DNA of 64,000 bases from Rhizobiales bacterium 63-22 (GCA_001898995.1 MKVZ01000004.1:703601-767600), one strand, 5' to 3'. Positions 1-10,265 are shown, numbered from the stretch's first letter. Translations and numbers: made by a program. Notes: generated by a model not told the origin, from the letters alone.

Positions 1-1311
1 CGCATCGATTTCGGCAATGCCTTGATCAGTCCCGGCCTGATCGACCTCGACGCGCTGTCCGATCTCGACACGACAATCCTCGGCATCGACCATCATCCGG
101 GCTGGGCCAAGGGCCGCGTCTGGCCGCGCTCCTATGTCGAGGCCGGCCCCTACGAGATGTACAGCGAGGAAGAGCTGGCCTTCCAGAAGCGCTTCGCCTT
201 TGGGCAACTGCTTCTGAACGGCATCACAACCGCCGCGCCCATCGCCTCGCTGTTCTACCGCGAATGGGGCGAGACGGTCGCCGAATTCGATGCGGCCGCC
301 GATGCGGTGGGCGATCTGGGCCTGCGTGTCTATCTCAGCCCCGCCTACCGTTCCGGCGGCATGGTGCTGGAGGCGCCGGGCAAGATGGTGCCGGTCTTCG
401 ACGAGCAGCGCGGTTTTCAGGGCCTCAACGACGCGATCGCCTATATCGAGCGCCAGAACGGAAGCCACGGCGATCTGGTGCGCGGCATGCTGGCCCCGGA
501 CCGTGTCGAGACCTCGACGCTGGGGCTCCTGCAGCGCACCGATGCCGCCGCGCGCGATCTCGGCTGCAAGTTCCGCCTCCACATGGCGCAAGGCGCGATG
601 GAAGTCGACACAGTGCGCATGCTGCATGGCTCGACCGCGCCGGTGTGGCTCGCGAAGCACGGGCTTCTGAGCGACCGCCTCATCGCGCCGCACGCCACCA
701 ACGCCACCGACGAGGATCTCGGCCTTTATGCCGAAAACGGCGTCTCCATCGTGCATTGCCCGCTGGTATCCAGCCGCAGCGGCTCGATCCTCAATTCCTT
801 CTCGGATTGCCGCAAGCGCGGCATCAACATCGCCATGGGCACCGACACGACCCCGCCCGACATGCTGATGAACCTGCTGACCGGCCTCATCACCGGGCGC
901 ATCGCCGATGGCGCACCGGACCGGCTGCGCGCCGCCGACCTATTCGACGCGGCGACGATCGGCGGCGCGAAGGCGCTCGGCCGCACCGATCTCGGCCATC
1001 TGTCGCCGGGCGCGCGCGCCGATATCGCGGTCTTCCGCCTCGACGATACGATCATGGCCCCATCCGTCGACCCGATCACCACCGTCGTCACCGGCGGCTC
1101 GGGCAAGATCACCCATGCGGTCTTCGTCGATGGCCGCGTCTCCATGCTCGACCGCAGGCTTGCCGGTTTCGACATGGACAAGGCGCGCATTCAGGCGCAG
1201 GCGCAATATGACGGGCTGGTCGCGAAATATCCCGAGCGGAGCTGGAACAATCCGCCGCTCGCCGAAATCTTCCCGCCCAGCTATCCGACAGAGGGCGACG
1301 CCAATGGCTGA
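1..1311 (+). CDS. amidohydrolase family protein (TrzA/AtzA-like), 5' end outside window
   Basis: The frame is open from base 1, so the N-terminus lies outside the window; the TTG at 22 is probably internal. The protein resembles metal-dependent amidohydrolases of the chlorohydrolase/deaminase group (COG0402). Visible landmarks in order are PGLIDLDAL (43-57, where relatives have PG(L/F)INTHTH), FRLHMAQ (the usual H of the HxxE motif), LIAPHAT (second His) and MGTDTTP (catalytic Asp). A C-terminal beta-sandwich segment follows (SPGARADIAVFRLDD). The first-strand HxH metal motif is replaced by DLD, so metal binding may be altered. The substrate cannot be inferred. It lies 110 bp upstream of a flavin reductase-like gene and a GntR regulator, suggesting a small catabolic cluster. 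Family call is good; function is open. Confidence 0.8.
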   Translation, partial: RIDFGNALISPGLIDLDALSDLDTTILGIDHHPGWAKGRVWPRSYVEAGPYEMYSEEELAFQKRFAFGQLLLNGITTAAPIASLFYREWGETVAEFDAAADAVGDLGLRVYLSPAYRSGGMVLEAPGKMVPVFDEQRGFQGLNDAIAYIERQNGSHGDLVRGMLAPDRVETSTLGLLQRTDAAARDLGCKFRLHMAQGAMEVDTVRMLHGSTAPVWLAKHGLLSDRLIAPHATNATDEDLGLYAENGVSIVHCPLVSSRSGSILNSFSDCRKRGINIAMGTDTTPPDMLMNLLTGLITGRIADGAPDRLRAADLFDAATIGGAKALGRTDLGHLSPGARADIAVFRLDDTIMAPSVDPITTVVTGGSGKITHAVFVDGRVSMLDRRLAGFDMDKARIQAQAQYDGLVAKYPERSWNNPPLAEIFPPSYPTEGDANG

Positions 1312-1364
1312 ATGGCCGGCCCTCGGCAGGAAAACTCCGCTTGAGCAAGAGCGCCGCTTGCTAT

Positions 1365-1398
1365 ATTGTAGACAATAAATAAATTTATTGTAGATTAT
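1365..1398. promoter_or_regulatory. tandem operator-like repeat upstream of flavin reductase gene
   Basis: ATTGTAGACAAT (1365-1376) is an imperfect palindrome of ATTGT/ACAAT arms. ATTGTAGATTAT (1387-1398) repeats it 22 bp away, about two helical turns. It sits 24 bp before the ATG at 1422. GntR/FCD regulators commonly bind short TTGTnnACAA-like palindromes, and such a regulator is encoded at 2309-2989. Assignment to that regulator is inference. Confidence 0.45.
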
Positions 1399-1421
1399 AA
1401 AATCGACATTTTGGGACCGCC

Positions 1422-2048
1422 ATGGAATTCGACTTCGAAACGCTGGAGCCACAAAGCCGGTATCGGCTGCTGACGAATTTTGTCGGGCCGCGTCCGATCG
1501 CCCTCGTGACGACCCGGTCGCCGGCGGGGCACAGCAATGCCGCGCCGATGAGCTTCTTCAACGTGTTCTCCCACGATCCGGCCATCGTCGTTCTGGGCAT
1601 CCAGCCGCGCCTCAACGGTGAGGAAAAGGATACTCTGGCCAATATCCGCTGCACCGGCGAATTTGCCATCGGCATGGTGGACATGGCGCTTTCGCAGCAG
1701 ATGCTGATTTGCGGGCTGGGTTTCGACAGCGAGATCGACGAATTGGCAATGGCCGGGCTGACGGCGGTCCCCTGCCGCAAGATCGATGTCGCCCGCGCCG
1801 GAGAATCGCCGTGCGTATTCGAGTGCCGGGTGGAAAGGCTCATCGACTATCCGCGCCGCACGCTGGTGCTGGGCGAGGTGGTGCATATGCACGTGCGCCG
1901 CGATTGCCTCGACGCGGAGGGCCATTATGTCGACCCGGAACGTTATCAGCCCATCGCCCGGCTTCATGCCGACAATTATATCGCCTCGGATCGCCAGTTC
2001 GTCCTGAAGGCTCCACCCATCGCCGATTTCGTCAAGCTGCCCGAATAG
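1422..2048 (+). CDS. flavin reductase family protein (DIM6/NTAB type)
   Basis: 208 aa, the usual length for the flavin-reductase-like FMN-binding split-barrel family (COG1853). The N-terminus reads YRLLTNFVGPRPIALVTT, followed by NAAPMSFFNVFSHDPAIVVLG. Both are the characteristic strands that contact FMN in this family. The centre has DTLANIRCTGEFAIGMV, also family-typical. Members reduce FMN/FAD or support flavin-dependent monooxygenases, and many have unknown substrates. It is placed between an amidohydrolase and a GntR regulator, with an operator-like tandem repeat directly upstream. That makes a role in an inducible catabolic step plausible, but the sequence does not prove it. Confidence 0.85.
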   Translation: MEFDFETLEPQSRYRLLTNFVGPRPIALVTTRSPAGHSNAAPMSFFNVFSHDPAIVVLGIQPRLNGEEKDTLANIRCTGEFAIGMVDMALSQQMLICGLGFDSEIDELAMAGLTAVPCRKIDVARAGESPCVFECRVERLIDYPRRTLVLGEVVHMHVRRDCLDAEGHYVDPERYQPIARLHADNYIASDRQFVLKAPPIADFVKLPE

Positions 2049-2061
2049 GACGGCGAGAAAC

Positions 2062-2169
2062 GGCATTCCGGTGATCGACGGCGTCACGGCGACGGTCGAG
2101 CCAGCCAAAGGCACCGGTCAGCGCGGCTATGCCACGTCCGGGTCGACGCATGTGATTATCCCCGCCTGA
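2062..2169 (+). pseudogene. possible C-terminal remnant of an Asp/Glu racemase-like gene
   Basis: One frame reads GIPVIDGVTATVEPAKGTGQ and continues to a TGA at 2167-2169. GIPVIDG followed by a helix is reminiscent of the C-terminus of aspartate/glutamate/hydantoin racemases. There is no start codon or body upstream: the frame runs back into the flavin reductase coding region. I read it as the tail of a deleted gene. The match is short and could be fortuitous. Confidence 0.3.
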
Positions 2170-2308
2170 ACGGCGCGGTCTGCAAGGCTTATGCATGACC
2201 GGGCTTCGCTACAACTCACTGTTGACAAGTTTGCAGGCGGATCGCGGCTGCGATAGTTGACTTTTTCAGCCGCATCACGCTTGTTGCAGCGGAAGGGGAG
2301 TAAAATCC

Positions 2309-2989
2309 ATGGCTGATCAGGCAAGTGTCACCGCACAGCAGATTGCCGAGAAAGTATGGCTGTCCATTGCCGAGCGCCGGCTGCGTCCGGGCGTGCAACT
2401 GAAAGAAGAGCAGATGGCTGCGATCTTTCAAGTCAGCCGCGCCAAGATACGCCAGGCCCTTGCCACCCTGGAAAGGGAGGGACTCGTCAACATCATTCCC
2501 AATCGCGGGGCTTTCGTCTGCAAGCCGACCGTCGAGGAGGCGCGCGACGTGTTCTTCGTACGCCGCACGGTCGAGCGCTGCGTCGTGGAACGGCTGTGCC
2601 AGCGTGTGTCCAAAAATGACGTCAAGGCGCTGCGCGATCATATCGCCAAGGAACGCGTCGCCAATATCAATAACGTGACGACGGACATCATCAAGCTATG
2701 CGGCGGCTTCCATCTGCTGCTGGCAGAACTGACCGGCTCGGACTTCCTGTTCATGACGATGCGCGATCTCATTGCCCGCACCTCGCTGATCACGGCGGTC
2801 TATCGCAACACCAACCGCTGCTTCAATTGCGGCTCCGACGAGCATGCGGAAATCGTGGAAGCAATTCTGGCGAAAAACGTGTCCAGGGCGGTGAGCCTCA
2901 TGGCTCATCATCTGGAGCATGTCGAATCCGAACTGGATCTGCAGGAGATCAACGATTTCTCCCACGATCTCAGGGCCGCGCTCGCCTAG
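2309..2989 (+). CDS. GntR family transcriptional regulator, FCD subfamily
   Basis: 226 aa. An N-terminal winged helix-turn-helix spans about residues 10-75 (LRPGVQLKEEQMAAIFQVSR, then IRQALATLEREGLV). A helical FCD effector domain follows, with the typical ARDVFFVRRTVERCVVERL and a late HHLEHVESEL helix. The start ATG is preceded by GGAAGGGGAG. FCD regulators usually repress an adjacent catabolic operon until an organic acid or related ligand binds. The upstream amidohydrolase and flavin reductase genes, with their tandem ATTGTAGA operator-like repeat, are the obvious candidate targets. The ligand is unknown. Confidence 0.88.
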   Translation: MADQASVTAQQIAEKVWLSIAERRLRPGVQLKEEQMAAIFQVSRAKIRQALATLEREGLVNIIPNRGAFVCKPTVEEARDVFFVRRTVERCVVERLCQRVSKNDVKALRDHIAKERVANINNVTTDIIKLCGGFHLLLAELTGSDFLFMTMRDLIARTSLITAVYRNTNRCFNCGSDEHAEIVEAILAKNVSRAVSLMAHHLEHVESELDLQEINDFSHDLRAALA

Positions 2990-3012
2990 GGCATTTTTGG
3001 CAGAAGGATGCT

Positions 3013-3429
3013 CTAGCTGTCGTTCTCCGCCGCCAGCGACTTGACGAGGTCGATGATCTTGCGGCGCACCTTGGGATCGGAAATGCGCGTGAAGGCGCGC
3101 GTCAACTGGACACCTTCGTTCGAATTCAGGAAATCGACGACATAAGTGGCATCGCTATCCTCCGCGAAACCAGCCTGCCCGGCAACGCCCGATCCGGGCG
3201 CATCCTCGAAAAAGAAGGAAACCGGGACATTGAGAATGGCCGAAATCGCCTGAAGCCGGCTCGCGCCGACGCGGTTCGTGCCCTTCTCATACTTCTGGAT
3301 CTGCTGGAACGTGATGCCAAGATTTTCGCCCAGTTTTTCCTGACTCAAGCCCAGCATATTTCGGCGCAGGCGAATACGGCTGCCGACATGCACGTCGATG
3401 GGGTTGGGCTTTTTCTTGTTCTCGATCAT
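3013..3429 (-). CDS. XRE-family helix-turn-helix transcriptional regulator
   Basis: 138 aa. A Cro/CI-type HTH occupies about residues 14-70 (GSRIRLRRNMLGLSQEKLGE and GITFQQIQKYEKGTNRVG). A short C-terminal region ends RRKIIDLVKSLAAE. The form is conserved among rhizobial and Brucella-type regulators of about 130-140 aa and lacks a protease or cupin domain. It lies downstream of lnt on the same strand but 146 bp away. It has its own promoter-like sequence (TTGACA-17-TGTTAT), so it is likely transcribed separately. Target genes are unknown. Confidence 0.85.
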   Translation of the reverse strand: MIENKKKPNPIDVHVGSRIRLRRNMLGLSQEKLGENLGITFQQIQKYEKGTNRVGASRLQAISAILNVPVSFFFEDAPGSGVAGQAGFAEDSDATYVVDFLNSNEGVQLTRAFTRISDPKVRRKIIDLVKSLAAENDS

Positions 3430-3550
3430 ACAACTGTTACTCCTCGCAGGGGCGAGCTTTCATTCGGATCCCGCTCGGATGAACGGAGATAAAATCACTG
3501 TGTGGGAGGTAATCCGGCGATCCTGCATCAGGGATCGTCACCGGTTCGGC

Positions 3551-3579
3551 ATAACATATTAACAAAATTGCCCTGTCAA
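3551..3579 (-). promoter_or_regulatory. promoter upstream of XRE regulator gene
   Basis: On the minus strand, TTGACA (3579-3574) is followed after exactly 17 nt by TGTTAT (3556-3551), close to a sigma70 consensus. It lies about 120 bp before the ATG at 3429. The -35 box overlaps the stop codon of lnt. Confidence 0.5.
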
Positions 3580-5174
3580 TGAGGACGCCTGCGGAAAGAC
3601 ATTTTGAAAGCCGCGCTGACGACAAGCAGGGTTAACAGCACCGAAACCGTCTGTATCCATCCGGGAGGACTGCCCCAAAACGGAGCACGAGCTGACGGTA
3701 GGTAAGCATCGACGGCACCGGTGGCATCGAAGTCGAGGCTCGCGGTGATTCGACCGTAGGAATCGGTCACGGCGGAAAGACCGTTATTTGCGGCGCGGAT
3801 CAGCGGAAGCCCCTGCTCCACCGCCCGCACCTGCGCCTGCCGGAAATGCTGGAAAGGGCCGGGCGTATCGCCGAACCAGCCGTCATTGGTGACATTGACG
3901 ATAGCCGAGGCTTTCGGTCCGGAATAGCTGAGCCCGTCGGGAAAGATCGCCTCGTAGCAGATGAGCGGCAGGAAGGCGTGCCCCGGCAGGACGGTCAGGC
4001 TGCGCCGCGTGTGGCCGGCGGAGAACCCGCCCGGCATCTCCACCACTTCCTGAAGGCCAAGGCGGCGCAGGAAGCTCTCGAAGGGCAGATATTCGCCGAA
4101 GGGGACCAGATGCACCTTGTCGGCCCAGCCGGTGATCGCGCCGCTGTGGTCGATCGAAAGGATCGAATTGTAATAGCGCGGCTCGCCGCCATCGGGACGC
4201 TTTTCCTCGCGTACCGCGCCGGTCAGGAGCACCTGCCCTTTTTGCAGCGTCTTGCCGATCAGCGCCAGCGCGTCCGGCGACGAGGACAGGATATAGGGCA
4301 CGGCCGTCTCCGGCCAGACGATCACGTCGGGCCTGGGCTGGCCCGCTGCCGGCGGCTGGGCCGTCAGTGCGATCAGCTTTTCGAAGATGGCGCGCCGGTC
4401 GCTATCGTTCCATTTCATCGTCTGCGCGACGGATGGCTGCACGATACGCACCGCAAGTCCGCTTCTCTCCGTATCGACAGGCGGAGCCTGTTCCAGAACC
4501 CATGCGCCATAGCCCGCATGGCCCGCGGCGAGCAGGACCGCGATAGCGATGCCCGTTTTCGCCCGATTACCGCCCGCGAGAAGTGCGGGGGCCGAAAACA
4601 CGAAGACGGCAAACGCGCTCATGCCGACCAGGCCGACGATCTCGACGGATTGCATCAAAAGCGGCACCGGCATGGCGGCATAGCCGATGGCGTTCCACGG
4701 AAAGCCGGTCAGGACGAAACTGCGCAGCCATTCGGCCAGCGCGAAGCCGAAGGCGAGTGCCACCAGCCGCCCCAGCCCGTCCGATCCGAGAAGCCGCGCC
4801 ACGACGGCCGCAAGCGCATAGAAAACGGCGAGCACGGCGGGCAGCCCCAGAACCGCAAACGGCAAGGCCCATGCGAACTGATCCGCATCGACCAGAAGTG
4901 CCGCACCAACCCACCACAGGCCCGACACGAAATAACCGAAGCCGAAGCACCAGCCGATCCACGCGGCGGGCATGAACCTGCGCAGCGGCCCCGCCCCGGC
5001 TTTGGCAACCGCTCCGTCGAGAAGCCAGACGAGAATGGGGAAGGCGATGAAGCCTGCGACAAGGATATCGAAAGGCGGCTCGGCGAGCGTCGCCACCGCG
5101 CCGCTCAAAAAAGCGGCCAGCGCGCGAGGCCAGCCGCTCAATCGGGTGATCCTGTCGGCGAGCTTTGCGATCAT
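3576..5174 (-). CDS. lnt: apolipoprotein N-acyltransferase
   Basis: 532 aa, typical for Lnt. This inner-membrane enzyme N-acylates the Cys of apolipoproteins, the last step of lipoprotein maturation. The N-terminal half is a bundle of hydrophobic helices (roughly residues 20-225). The C-terminal half is a periplasmic nitrilase-like domain with the catalytic triad E289 (VWPET), K353 (DKVHLVPFGEYLPFE) and C406 (PLICYEAIFPDG). The start overlaps the corC-like stop by one base (TGATG), so the two are translationally coupled. A single hydrophobic segment with a basic tail ends the protein. Confidence 0.95.
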   Translation of the reverse strand: MIAKLADRITRLSGWPRALAAFLSGAVATLAEPPFDILVAGFIAFPILVWLLDGAVAKAGAGPLRRFMPAAWIGWCFGFGYFVSGLWWVGAALLVDADQFAWALPFAVLGLPAVLAVFYALAAVVARLLGSDGLGRLVALAFGFALAEWLRSFVLTGFPWNAIGYAAMPVPLLMQSVEIVGLVGMSAFAVFVFSAPALLAGGNRAKTGIAIAVLLAAGHAGYGAWVLEQAPPVDTERSGLAVRIVQPSVAQTMKWNDSDRRAIFEKLIALTAQPPAAGQPRPDVIVWPETAVPYILSSSPDALALIGKTLQKGQVLLTGAVREEKRPDGGEPRYYNSILSIDHSGAITGWADKVHLVPFGEYLPFESFLRRLGLQEVVEMPGGFSAGHTRRSLTVLPGHAFLPLICYEAIFPDGLSYSGPKASAIVNVTNDGWFGDTPGPFQHFRQAQVRAVEQGLPLIRAANNGLSAVTDSYGRITASLDFDATGAVDAYLPSARAPFWGSPPGWIQTVSVLLTLLVVSAAFKMSFRRRPH

Positions 5175-6331
5175 CAGCTGTCTTTGATGCTGTCGGGGAT
5201 GTTGCCGGCTTTGCTTTTGGCGCCGTCCCTTGTGTCTTCCTGCCCCCCGGCCCCCGGCTCGCCGGGTCTTGCGGGAACGGCGGCACGCTGCTGGCGGCGC
5301 CGGTCGGCGGCGGAAAGCGGCACGATGCGCACCTTCTTAACCCGGCGCGGATCGACTTCCAGCACATGAAACTCATAGCCCGGAATGGCCTGCACCACCT
5401 CGCCGCGCACCGGGATGCGGCCCAGCACCGAGAAGATCAGGCCGCCCACCGTATCGACGTCCTCGCCGTGCTCGCCCACCTGAAAGGAAGGGCCGATACG
5501 CTTCGCCAGTTCGTCGAGATCGGCGCGGGCATCGACCACGAACACGCCGTCGGCTTCCTCGGAGATCATGATCTCCTCGTCGTCATGCTCGTCCTCGATG
5601 TCGCCGACGACCATTTCCACGATATCTTCCAGCGAGACGAGGCCATCCGTGCCGCCATATTCGTCGATGACCAGCGCCATCTGGATATGGGTCGCCTGCA
5701 TGCGCGCCATCAGCCCGCTCGCCAGCATGGAGGGCGGAACGAACAGGACCTTGCGCATCAGGCTGAGTTCGCCGATGGTCTTGGAGAGATCGACGCGGCT
5801 CATGTCGAATTTGGGCGCCGTTTCCGCGGAAGCCGCAGCCGTTCTGGCACTTGCACGCCGGCGGGTCTTGTGGCGCGCCTGCCGGGTGATGACGTTCAGC
5901 ACGTCGCGGATATGGATCATGCCGCGCGGATCGTCCAGCGTCTCGGCATAGACCGGCATGCGCGAATGGCCGGATTTCTCGAACGTCTCCAGCACCTCCC
6001 ACAGGGGCGTGGAGATATCCACCGCCTCCACGTCGGCGCGCGGGATCATCACGTCCTCGACGCGAATTTCTCGCAGGCGCAGGATATTGTGCAGCATCGC
6101 CTTTTCTTCGGGCGAGAATGCCGCATCCTGGCCGCTGGCCGTGCTGGCGAGCGCATCCGCCAGATCCTCGCGCAGCGACGAGTGCTGGCGCGTGCGCATG
6201 AAGGGAAAGATGTTCGACAGGAGGGAGCGCCTTTCGGCCGTGGCCGGACGCTGGGGACTCTGTCCCTCGCCATCCGGTGTCTCGCTCCGGCTCTCACTGC
6301 CGGACGAGGAAGGTGTGTTCTGTTCAGCCAT
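5174..6331 (-). CDS. hemolysin-family CBS-domain protein (CorC/HlyC type)
   Basis: 385 aa from ATG 6331; an in-frame TTG at 6337 is less likely. After a low-complexity N-terminus come the family motif REIRVEDVMIPRADVEAVD, a pair of CBS domains (about residues 95-290) and a C-terminal transporter-associated domain (DGVFVVDARADLDELAKRIG). No membrane helices are present, as in the soluble CorC proteins. In enterics CorC is linked to Mg/Co resistance, but the role of the alphaproteobacterial protein next to ybeY and lnt is not settled. It begins 2 bp after the ybeY stop and overlaps lnt, marking a tight ybeY-corC-lnt operon. Confidence 0.9.
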   Translation of the reverse strand: MAEQNTPSSSGSESRSETPDGEGQSPQRPATAERRSLLSNIFPFMRTRQHSSLREDLADALASTASGQDAAFSPEEKAMLHNILRLREIRVEDVMIPRADVEAVDISTPLWEVLETFEKSGHSRMPVYAETLDDPRGMIHIRDVLNVITRQARHKTRRRASARTAAASAETAPKFDMSRVDLSKTIGELSLMRKVLFVPPSMLASGLMARMQATHIQMALVIDEYGGTDGLVSLEDIVEMVVGDIEDEHDDEEIMISEEADGVFVVDARADLDELAKRIGPSFQVGEHGEDVDTVGGLIFSVLGRIPVRGEVVQAIPGYEFHVLEVDPRRVKKVRIVPLSAADRRRQQRAAVPARPGEPGAGGQEDTRDGAKSKAGNIPDSIKDS

Positions 6332-6333
6332 GG

Positions 6334-6828
6334 TCAATCTGTTTCAACATTCCGGTCCGATACAGCATATGGGTCGGGAATGGCAAGAGCATGAAGAATT
6401 TCCCGTTCACGGGCCTCCATCTCCTCCGCCTCCGCGTCCGTTTCGTGATCGTAACCCAGAAGATGCAGGAAGCCGTGCACGACGAGATGGGTGAGATGGT
6501 TCTCGAAGGGTTTTGCCTCCGCCGCCGCCTCGCGCTCGACCGTCTCGCGCGCGATCACGATATCGCCCAGCATCGGTCCCGGCTGGCTGCCCGCCCTGAC
6601 CGGAAAGGCGGGGAAGGAAAGCACGTTGGTGGGCTTGTCCTTGCCGCGCCATTCGGCATTGAGCACCCTGATCGCGGCATCGTCGGTGAAGACCACGCTC
6701 AGCTCGCTGTCGGCCGGCTTCAGCGCCAGATGCGTCCACGCGGCATCGGCCGCGCGGCGCACCAGCGCCTCCAGCCGCTCCTCCGGCGGCCAGCCATCGG
6801 CCTCGGTCATGATGTCGATATGGATCAC
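6334..6828 (-). CDS. ybeY: endoribonuclease YbeY (rRNA maturation factor)
   Basis: 164 aa. The metal-binding signature [11 protein letters not shown] is complete (H118, H122, H128). YbeY is a single-strand endoribonuclease needed for 16S rRNA 3'-end maturation and late ribosome quality control. I chose the GTG at 6828, because the conserved N-terminal strand [12 protein letters not shown] begins right there; an ATG at 6810 would remove it. It lies between phoH and corC in the order common in Proteobacteria. The next gene begins 2 bp after its stop. Confidence 0.94.
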   Translation of the reverse strand: MIHIDIMTEADGWPPEERLEALVRRAADAAWTHLALKPADSELSVVFTDDAAIRVLNAEWRGKDKPTNVLSFPAFPVRAGSQPGPMLGDIVIARETVEREAAAEAKPFENHLTHLVVHGFLHLLGYDHETDAEAEEMEAREREILHALAIPDPYAVSDRNVETD

Positions 6829-6870
6829 GGCTTCGACTTCATCCGCACCGTTCAGCGTGTTTTATTTCAA

Positions 6871-6913
6871 GCATAATCTTATCGATCCTCGTTTCACTCC
6901 GGTCGGATTATGC
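6871..6913. repeat. short palindromic intergenic repeat (rhizobial/Brucella type)
   Basis: GCATAATC (6871-6878) and GATTATGC (6906-6913) form perfect 8-bp terminal arms of a 43-bp palindromic unit between phoH and ybeY. The distal arm supplies the stop codon of phoH (6908-6910). Related units with CCGCTTCGCACTTT-like cores occur elsewhere in the window. Confidence 0.6.
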
Positions 6914-7966
6914 TCTAGGCCTGTCGGCGAAGTCGCGGTCATAGGCCCCGACGATGGCCGCGACCAGCGGGTGGCGCACCACATCCTTTTCCGTGAAGCG
7001 GACGGTAATCACGCCTTCCACGCCATCGAGGATGCGCAGCGCCTCGACAAGACCGGATTTCTGGCCGGGCGGCAGATCGACCTGGCTCGGATCGCCGGTG
7101 ACGATCATGCGCGAGCCCTCGCCGAGACGGGTCAGGAACATCTTCATCTGCATCGATGTGGTGTTCTGCGCCTCGTCGAGGATCACCGCCGCATGCGCCA
7201 GCGTACGCCCGCGCATGAAGGCGAGCGGCGCGATTTCGATCACCCCGGCGGTGATAGCGCGTTCCACCTTGTCGGCCGGCATCATATCGTAAAGCGCGTC
7301 ATAGAGCGGACGCAGATAGGGATCGACCTTTTCCTTCATATCGCCGGGCAGGAAGCCGAGCCGCTCGCCCGCCTCGACCGCCGGGCGCGACAGGATGATG
7401 CGCTCCACCAGCCCGCGCTCCAGAAGCATGGCGGCATGGGCCACGGCCAGATAGGTCTTGCCGGTGCCGGCCGGGCCGACGCCGAACACCAGCTCCGAGC
7501 GGTCGAGCGCGCGCATATAGGCGTCCTGCGTCGGCGTGCGGGCGAAGATGGTCTTCTTGCGGGTGGATATCTGCGCCGCCGAGATGCGGCTCTTGTTCTC
7601 CAGCGTCGGCAGGCTCAGCTGGTCGTCGGCGGCGATGGCCATGCGCAAGGCGCCGTCCACGTCGGACGGGGACAGCTCGTGGCCCTTCTGCAAGGTCTCG
7701 TAGAGATGGTCCAGGGCGCGGCGGGCCTGCTCGGTGGCGGTCGGCTCGCCGCGGATCGACACTTCGTTGCCCTTGGAGCGGACGTCGACGCCGAGCTTCT
7801 GCTCGATGCGGGCGAGGTTTTCGTCGAACTGGCCGTAAAGCGCGCTGGCGAGACGATTATTGTCGAATGTCAGGACGATATGGGCCATGTCCGAGGCCCC
7901 GTTGACCAGGTTTTTGTGGGTTTGATTGGTTGGCCTGGCAGTCTTCAGCTTTTCCGTTGCGCTCAA
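6908..7966 (-). CDS. phoH: PhoH family ATPase
   Basis: 352 aa. The PhoH-like P-loop ATPase domain has Walker A GPAGTGKT and Walker B AAVILDEAQN, with the conserved TGDPSQVDLP. PhoH proteins are cytoplasmic ATPases connected to RNA metabolism and stress; the genomic link to ybeY is widespread. The start is a TTG (MSATEKLK) preceded 7 nt upstream by a perfect AAGGAGG, a strong argument for this non-ATG start; an in-frame ATG lies at MAHIVLTFDNN. The final codons lie in a palindromic repeat. Confidence 0.93.
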   Translation of the reverse strand: MSATEKLKTARPTNQTHKNLVNGASDMAHIVLTFDNNRLASALYGQFDENLARIEQKLGVDVRSKGNEVSIRGEPTATEQARRALDHLYETLQKGHELSPSDVDGALRMAIAADDQLSLPTLENKSRISAAQISTRKKTIFARTPTQDAYMRALDRSELVFGVGPAGTGKTYLAVAHAAMLLERGLVERIILSRPAVEAGERLGFLPGDMKEKVDPYLRPLYDALYDMMPADKVERAITAGVIEIAPLAFMRGRTLAHAAVILDEAQNTTSMQMKMFLTRLGEGSRMIVTGDPSQVDLPPGQKSGLVEALRILDGVEGVITVRFTEKDVVRHPLVAAIVGAYDRDFADRPRA

Positions 7967-8020
7967 CCCTGTGCCTCCTTGGCGGCGGCCCGTGATTTGC
8001 GGCCGCGTCCCATCATGCCT

Positions 8021-9406
<1,386 letters not shown>

Positions 9407-9455
9407 GGCGGGTTCTGTACTGCTTTTGCGCCAGTTTGAGAAGTCAAACTGTGAT

Positions 9456-10265
9456 TCAGACAGCTTCGTCGTCGATCTCGCGCCCCAGAAGCGCGCTTTG
9501 CAGCAGCGCACGGGTGCGGCACTCCATGACGCGGGCGAGCTGCTTGCGATCGGTCGCAGCCGTGACGACCATCGGTTCGCCGAAGCGCACTTCCACGTCG
9601 ATGGCGCCCTCGCGCAGGATGCCCTTCAGATGCGGCAGCAGTTCCACGTCGCCCGGCCAGGAGGCGATGGGGCGGAAATAACGCCCCATGGCCATGCCAT
9701 GCACGCCGGTATAGGCGATGGCGACCGGCTGGACGATCACTTCCTCCACGCCGGATTCGCGGATCGCCGCGTGGGCCGCGCCGAACAGCGCCGTCTTGAA
9801 CGGCAGGACGCGGTTGCCGTCCGAGGTGGTGCCTTCGGCGAACAGCACCATGGCGTCGCCGGCGGCGAGCCGCACCGCGATCTGCGAGGTCTGCTCGCCG
9901 GTCTTGCCGCGCCGCTCGCGCTCCACGAAAATCGTGCGCTGCAAGACGGCGAACAGGCCGAAGACCGGCCAGTCCTTCACCTCAGCCTTGGCGATGAAGG
10001 ATACATGCCCGGTGGCCGACAGGACGACGATATCGCTCCACGACACATGGTTGGAGACGAGCAGCAGCGGCCTGTCCGCGCGCATCTCGCCGACCACGCG
10101 GATGCGGAAGCCGAACAGGCGCGCGACGGTCCGGTGGAAGAAATTGGGCAGGCGGCGCTTCCAGTCGCGGTCGAGCTTCAGGAACAGATATTGCACCGGG
10201 ATGAGCGTCAGGCTCAGCAGCACGCAGGAGACGAGAACGAGAAAGACCCGCAGCGCGCCGATCAT
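9456..10265 (-). CDS. plsC: 1-acyl-sn-glycerol-3-phosphate acyltransferase
   Basis: 269 aa. The HX4D acyltransferase motif is in [12 protein letters not shown], and the glycerol-phosphate binding motif is FAEGTTSDG. An N-terminal hydrophobic helix ([19 protein letters not shown]) anchors it to the inner membrane. It converts lysophosphatidic to phosphatidic acid; ornithine-lipid acyltransferases of the same fold (OlsA) cannot be excluded by reading alone. Its ATG overlaps the rimI stop by 4 bp, indicating a tsaB-rimI-plsC operon. In many relatives a fur/mur gene sits near this position; none is present here. Confidence 0.86.
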   Translation of the reverse strand: MIGALRVFLVLVSCVLLSLTLIPVQYLFLKLDRDWKRRLPNFFHRTVARLFGFRIRVVGEMRADRPLLLVSNHVSWSDIVVLSATGHVSFIAKAEVKDWPVFGLFAVLQRTIFVERERRGKTGEQTSQIAVRLAAGDAMVLFAEGTTSDGNRVLPFKTALFGAAHAAIRESGVEEVIVQPVAIAYTGVHGMAMGRYFRPIASWPGDVELLPHLKGILREGAIDVEVRFGEPMVVTAATDRKQLARVMECRTRALLQSALLGREIDDEAV

